DNA of 64,000 nucleotides, taken from assembly GCA_946902875.1 (NCBI GenBank), contig OX336342.1, positions 14,997,523 through 15,061,522 on the forward strand, read 5' to 3'. Below, piece by piece: positions 58,980 to 64,000 of this stretch (the first letter of the stretch is position 1; each line of letters starts with the position of its first letter). Source of the stretch: Nematopogon swammerdamellus (Eukaryota; Arthropoda; Insecta; Lepidoptera; Adelidae). Made by a program: the position numbers and the translations under genes. The notes under the pieces were generated by a model. It searched no databases. It was not told the DNA's origin and saw only the letters and a program-made list of their open reading frames with translations.

Positions 58980-60585
58980 CTAATTCATGGTATTTCTTAT
59001 TATTGAATTCGGTATCCTATCGTTTATTCTCTTCCTCGTGCTCGCGAAAGATCCGTATGTCAAACAAACAGCAGAACTCACGATGTCCCTCACAATTAAC
59101 CTACTTCCATGAACTAGCGCCCCACGTATCCGACCCCGGAACAATTAGGTAGTGGGGCGGTATATAAAGTAATTTAATCAAAGGAACGTTCCATCATGCG
59201 AGAAATAGGGTGTTTATCTTTATTACAGCTATATGGGCCGGCGCGCAGGCCGTGAATGTCGCCCACAGCATTCGTAATCCCATTATTAAGGGTTAAATGC
59301 CTCGTAACGCACTACAAAGTCTGGCCTCTCTACCTAAATGGATGATTTAACCAGTGCCGTACCGGACCGAAGGGTTGTACATCCCCGCATACAGCTTACG
59401 ATACGACCCATTCGATTTACGCTAAGCAGCCTTGTATTACTTTCTTTACAATCGAATTTGTATCGGCAAATAAATGGACCCCAATGAGACGATGGCCCAC
59501 ATTAGCAACTTGAGTTGGGTAGTTGATCTAATTACATCGAAAGGTTTAAGAAGAAGAACCAATGGAAAATGTAATAGAGATATTTTCAAAACATGTATTG
59601 GTATAGGTATGTAAGAGGGATCTTACTAAGAGGTTTTGAGTATAAACCATTTAAAAAAAATCATAAAAAATTAAAGAACCAATATTTTCGTTGAGTTTCA
59701 AAGATTTATATTCGAAAGTAATGATGAAGTTGTTATGATAGTAAGACGGCTTTTTCCGTTTCATTTTGACCTAGTCAGTAACGAAATAGTTTCATTTAGT
59801 TGGGAAACAGCATGTCCTGAAGAAAAACATCCTCATTCTGCCAGATTCCGACCAGCAAGACAAATTCGCGTAAATACCATTGTTGGCACTACTGTACCGA
59901 TATTTCTGTCCCGACATTTGTCTCAGGAAAATAAAGAATAGATAAAAGCCGTGTATCGCCGCCGCCGTCGAGCCAGTAGGCTTCGTAGCGTAGTAAACAA
60001 CATTGCTCCAAGGCGGGCAGGAAGGCCATTTGTTATAGATTTTTGTGCCGTGCCTTCTTCGGAGCTGTAGCTCAATTCCAAATGAAACACGATTTTACTC
60101 CGTACTGTGTGGACGCTATGTGTAAAGTACAAGCAACTTTGTAGAGGTATGTATGTGTGACACGACGCGATGTGCCGATTTGCGAAGGTCGGGAGAGCCT
60201 TAATTGGCCGACCACGGTCCCGATGTTTCCAGTTGGGGTGGACGTATTTAGCAATCATTTGTATGAAAAATAATTATATAGTCACATACCTAAATAAGAA
60301 ATTATGTATATATGTATAAGACGCAAGCTAGGGAACTCATTAGCCTGTAATGTTTCTGTAAATAAATAAATAAATAAACACTCCTAGAAACAAAGCCAAC
60401 GCTGAGGACTACTTCGCTGTGTGAGTTGTCTTATGATGACTGATCCATCGTTTCACATTATACATATAGCTTAGATAACGAGCCACGAGATTGCCGTTGA
60501 AATATTTAGAAGTGTCGCAGTAGCACAGAATAGAAAAGAGTACTCCTATTATTTTAGGGGAGAAGGGGTTGGTCACTTGTCTGCA
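58980..60585. other. no recognised gene; timeout intron or upstream DNA
   Basis: ORFs such as 59735-59941 have no family resemblance. No further timeout exon could be identified. Confidence 0.45.
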
Positions 60586-60587
60586 AC

Positions 60588-60631
60588 TTATCTCGCTTCA
60601 CGGCGGCGGCGGCGGCCGTGAAGCGAGATAA
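60588..60631. repeat. perfect 17-bp-stem hairpin with (GGC)n loop
   Basis: TTATCTCGCTTCACGGC is followed by a 10-nt GGC-rich loop and its exact inverse. A few more pairs (CTGCAA/TTGCAG) extend the stem with mismatches. Confidence 0.85.
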
Positions 60632-62390
60632 CTTGCAGAAGTAAGGTGTCGCGAGGTTTACCAGTGCAATTCACACAAAGCTTTCGCGTTTGAGTAATAT
60701 TTGCGTCCCATCGACTCGTGCCGAGCTTGGAATGAGGACGCTGGGCCCCGCCCCGCCCCGCCCCTCCATACATCACGGCCGACTAGCGCAAAGAAATAAC
60801 AAGACGTCGTCAGTCACACGCATACGCCATTTTAAGACAGGCATTTGTTAGGGTCTCAGCCGGATTTACATAAATGCGCTCGCGGATTTATCGGTAGGCT
60901 TCATTCACTCGCTCGAACCCTAATGTTTCGTCCTACCGCCTCGACGTCGTCGTAGCACCCTGAGCGCTATATATCTTTAGAAAATTTACAAAACTTATTA
61001 CTGCATTTTACATATCAAAGTATATTGCCGACAATAAAAATGGAATTAATAAAGTCTGCAAGGAAGTAAAATTGAGTGTATTCAACTACGAGTATATTGG
61101 CCTCGGCTTCAGACGACGAATTTTATTACGCACTTCGTCAGCCGAATATCAAGTGCCCCAGTCGTGGTGCTTCAATAGAACATTTAATCTTCACTCAAAT
61201 TTTAAGACAACTTTACGTTGCACTGTAGACGTCGAGTACAAAGTTGGCGTGGCTATTCGCCAATTTTAACGAGATCATAATAAAACTCGAGTTTATGCTT
61301 TACCTACGCAAAATATGGAATGGAAACAGATCACAAATTAAAATGTAATATCAATTCCCTCCCAAAAAAAATGGACTTGGACGCTCACATTTATTTAGTG
61401 CCGAAAGCCGAGAAGAATTTCTCGTCCCTCATCTCTTCAAATAACAATTAAAATTAAAAAAGTAAGCGGTGCGGCGGGGAGGCGGAGAGGTGGGGCCTCA
61501 GGGCTGGGAGGGCCGAGCGAGCGGCGCGAGGGAAGGATGAGGGCCTGGGGGTTCCCGAGATCGTTGGCTTGCTTTAATTAGCACCATTAATTAGGGCTTT
61601 GGGGAATAGAAGCTGGAATATCAATAGCGGTCGGTTCGCTTACGAGTATTTTTCTTTTGAGGCATTAGTGAATGAGAAGGCAAATATTCTCACAGGAGCG
61701 ACGTCAAAAGAAACGGGGCCTCATAAATATTTCTTAATAAAGTACTCTTTTTTGACTTATAGAAATAATATTGAACAACATAATGAGCCATTTTTTTATT
61801 TTGCTTCGCCTTCGACCTTGTAATCGCAGAACCTACTAATATTGTATGTAAGAAATGCAAAAGTTGAAAATTTAGACCACAGAGCGAGCAGAAATGCTGT
61901 CCCATATCTCGAATGTATTTATATGTTTCATCCAATGAGCATTCCCCTCCTTAGAACGCATAAATAGCGCTCCGGGCAGTATAGTGGCGCGGCAGAGGTC
62001 CGTTATTTTGTCAGTTAGGTGGAGAGAGATTTGGGCCAGAGCGTTTATTTCCCAGGTCGCTCACTGAGAAAATAGGCAACAAGAGCACATGAGCCCTCTC
62101 GGAATCAAGGGCCATAAAATACGGTCGTTAGGGACAAGGGTCAGCATTAGGGCGAAATGAAGAATCACGTTCGGGTTTCCCTTACGCTTGTTTCTCCTTT
62201 GTGGCAGATATGCAGGAAAAATTAAGAGCAAGTCAAGTGCTGCCTATAGGACACGTCATATTTATAGCAGTTACTTTTATTGAATCGTTACGTACAAACC
62301 TTGAACTGGCCCTCTGGCGTCCGTAGAGTTCGAGTGTGTGTTGTTCGTGTACAAACTGCCACCGCGCGGGTTCGGCACTTATTTTAGCTT
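60632..62390. other. no recognised gene; mixed AT- and GC-rich DNA
   Basis: 61470-61555 is strongly purine/GC-rich (GGCGGGGAGGCGGAG). ORFs at 61072-61269 and 61599-61823 resemble nothing known to me. Confidence 0.45.
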
Positions 62391-62393
62391 TTG

Positions 62394-63245
62394 CCCGCGG
62401 CTTCGCTCGCGTGAAATTCGTATTTCAAAGGAAGAAAGTAAGTAACAAAGACCGATCTGCGTTAAGGTAAACGATAAACCTTCTCAACTAAAGTAAGTAA
62501 CTAACGGCGAGGCTTCAGGCTGAGCTGCATTCTGGAAGACAATAAACCTTCTCGAAGAAAGTAAGTAACTGAGGGCGAGGCCGAAGGCCGAGCTGCGTTC
62601 AGAAAGACGATATTTCGAAGAAAGTAAAGTAACAGAGGGTGAGGCCGAAGGCCGAGCTGCGTTCAGGAAGACGATAACCTTTTCGAAGAAAGTAAGTAAC
62701 AGAGGGCTAAGCCGAAGGTCGAGCTGCGTTCAGGAAAACCATAAACCTTTTCGAAGAAAGTAAGTAACTACGGGCGAGGCCGAAGGCCGAGCTGCGTTCA
62801 GGAAGACTATAAACCTTTTCGAAGAAAGTAAGTAACAGAGGGCGAGGCAGAAGGCCGAGCTGCGTTCAGGAAGGCTATAAACCTTCTCGAAGAAAGTAAG
62901 TAACTAAGGGCGAGGCCGAAGGCCGAGCTGCGTTCAGGAAGACGATAACCTTTTCGAACAAAGTAAGTAACAGAGGGCGAGGCCGAAGGCCGAGCTGCGT
63001 TCAGGAAGACCATAAACCTTCTCGAAGAAAGTAAGTAACTAAGGGCGAGGCCGAAGGCCGAGCTGCGTTCAGAAAGGCTATAAACCTTTTCGAAGAAATT
63101 TAGTAATTGAGGGCGAGGCCGAAGGCCGAGCTGCGTTCAGGAAGACTATAAACCGTCTTGAAGAAAGTAAGTAACTATTGCCCATAGTTACTTACTGTCA
63201 TCGAGAAGGCTTAGCGTCTTCCAGGATACAACTCGGCCTTCGGCC
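62394..63245 (+). repeat. second array of the roughly 68-bp repeat
   Basis: It has the same border (AGCTTTTGCCCGCGGCTTCG) and the same unit as the 41.4-kb array, with about eleven direct copies ending with the inverted turn CCCATAGTTACTTACTGTCA at 63180. The inverted part is cut short and replaced by C-rich DNA. Confidence 0.9.
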
Positions 63246-63450
63246 CTCTCCCTCTCCCCCCCACTCCCCCCGCCTCCTCCCCCTCCACCCCCCCTCCCCC
63301 TCCCCTCCCTTCCATCTCTCTACGTCACATCCCCTCCCGCCCCTCCCTCACCTCACTCCCTCTATGCCTCTATTTACCCCCCCCCCCCCCCCCCCCCCTT
63401 CATTCCCCGTTCATAGCTCCCCCTGCCTCACTCCCTCTCTCCCTAAACGA
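63246..63450. repeat. C-rich low-complexity tract with 22-nt poly-C
   Basis: A nearly pure pyrimidine strand (CCCTCTCCC-type) with an uninterrupted C run at 63377-63398. The Pro/Ser-rich ORF here is composition only. Confidence 0.92.
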
Positions 63451-63699
63451 AAATCCTAAGCATTCTAGTTCTCACAGAAAACAGGATGATACGGAACCCT
63501 CTTTACGCAAGGTCCACTCGAACTTGACCTCTTGTTAAAATTATGTTACCATGGGATATTCATTTAATTTACAGGAAACCTAAACGAAAATCCTAAACCT
63601 TCTAGTTCTCACAGAAAACGGGATGGTACGGAACCCTCTTTACGCGAGCTAGACTCGAACTTGACCATTTTTTTTTCAAAATTATGTTACTCCGGGATA

Positions 63700-64000
63700 T
63701 ACACTACCACTATACAAAGTTTCGTCAAAATCCGTCCAGCCGTTCAGGCGTGAAATAGGAACAAACAAACAAATAAACAAACAAACAAACAAATATACTT
63801 TCGCATTTATGATATTACTAGCTGAGCCCGCGGCTCCGCTCGCGTGAAATTCGTATTTCAAAGAAGACATTAAGTAACTGAGGGCGAGGCCGAAGGCCGA
63901 GCTGCGTTCAGGAAGACTATAAACCTTCTCGAAGAAAGTAAGTAATTAAGGGCGAGGCCGAAGGCCGAGCTGCGTTCAGGAAGACTATAAACCTTCTCGA
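63700..64000 (+). repeat. (CAAA)n-tailed repeat end followed by a third 68-bp array, running off the window
   Basis: CAAAATCCGTCCAGCCGTTC and (CAAA)n are followed at 63820 by CTAGCTGAGCCCGCGGCTCC, the array border, and at 63870 by new 68-bp units continuing to the last base. Confidence 0.85.

Noticed and set aside
59735..59941. 68-codon open frame
   Set aside because: No family resemblance and no splice context; could not be linked to timeout.
63178..63459. Pro/Ser-rich open frame
   Set aside because: Lies over a pyrimidine low-complexity tract.

Overview
This window is nuclear DNA from an insect, most likely a moth or butterfly. All three host genes have spliced structures with consensus GT/AG borders. 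The DNA is AT-rich, and much of it is repeat types I associate with lepidopteran genomes: 'AAGTGCGAGTCGGACTCGC' repeats, RTE/Jockey-type LINE tails, TTAA and TA elements, and 5S-rRNA-like SINEs. There are no bacterial gene arrangements. No species name can be given from the sequence alone.

Host genes. (1) Minus strand, 22781 to 8371: a complete eight-exon FAM76-family gene (293 codons plus stop) with a Cys-rich zinc-binding-like N-terminal half and a coiled-coil C-terminal half. (2) Plus strand, 35361 to 46131: a three-exon carboxylesterase-like gene (561 codons) in which the nucleophile serine and oxyanion-hole motif are substituted, so it is probably a non-catalytic member of the alpha/beta-hydrolase esterase family. 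(3) Minus strand, 58847 to 46654: eleven exons for the C-terminal half (about 619 codons) of a timeout/TIMELESS-type replication-fork protein. Its N-terminal half lies beyond the right edge or in exons I could not find. Genes 2 and 3 converge, with 522 bp between stop codons. A lone THAP-type first exon lies at 4387-4499 (+).

Region by region. 1-8.3 kb is intergenic, with a 298-bp near-perfect palindrome (2446-2743), a second hairpin element (7597-7836) and an orphan THAP exon. 8.4-22.8 kb is FAM76, whose introns hold MITEs, a 1.14-kb foldback, an internally deleted mariner, a decayed Jockey-like RT, a tRNA-like sequence and a piggyBac-like TTAA element. 22.8-24.5 kb is SINE-rich. 24.5-32.0 kb is a minus-strand Ty3/Gypsy element with identical 107-bp LTRs and a 5-bp target duplication. 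A plus-strand, 5'-truncated Gypsy copy is inserted in its gag. 32-35.3 kb holds two related inverted-repeat elements, each split by a different TTAA element. 35.4-46.1 kb is the esterase, with large introns containing a dead mariner, a TIR-like element, a foldback array of about 68-bp repeats and two LINE fragments. 46.6-58.9 kb is timeout, with a textbook hAT element (8-bp duplication, internal 30-bp minisatellite) and another MITE. 59-64 kb has no recognised gene and ends in a second, longer copy of the 68-bp array.

The most unusual signals are: three hammerhead-ribozyme-like cores in three different inverted-repeat contexts; the catalytically substituted esterase; the young nested Gypsy pair; the paired TTAA insertions; and a tRNA/5S-like composite SINE family present in eight full or partial copies.
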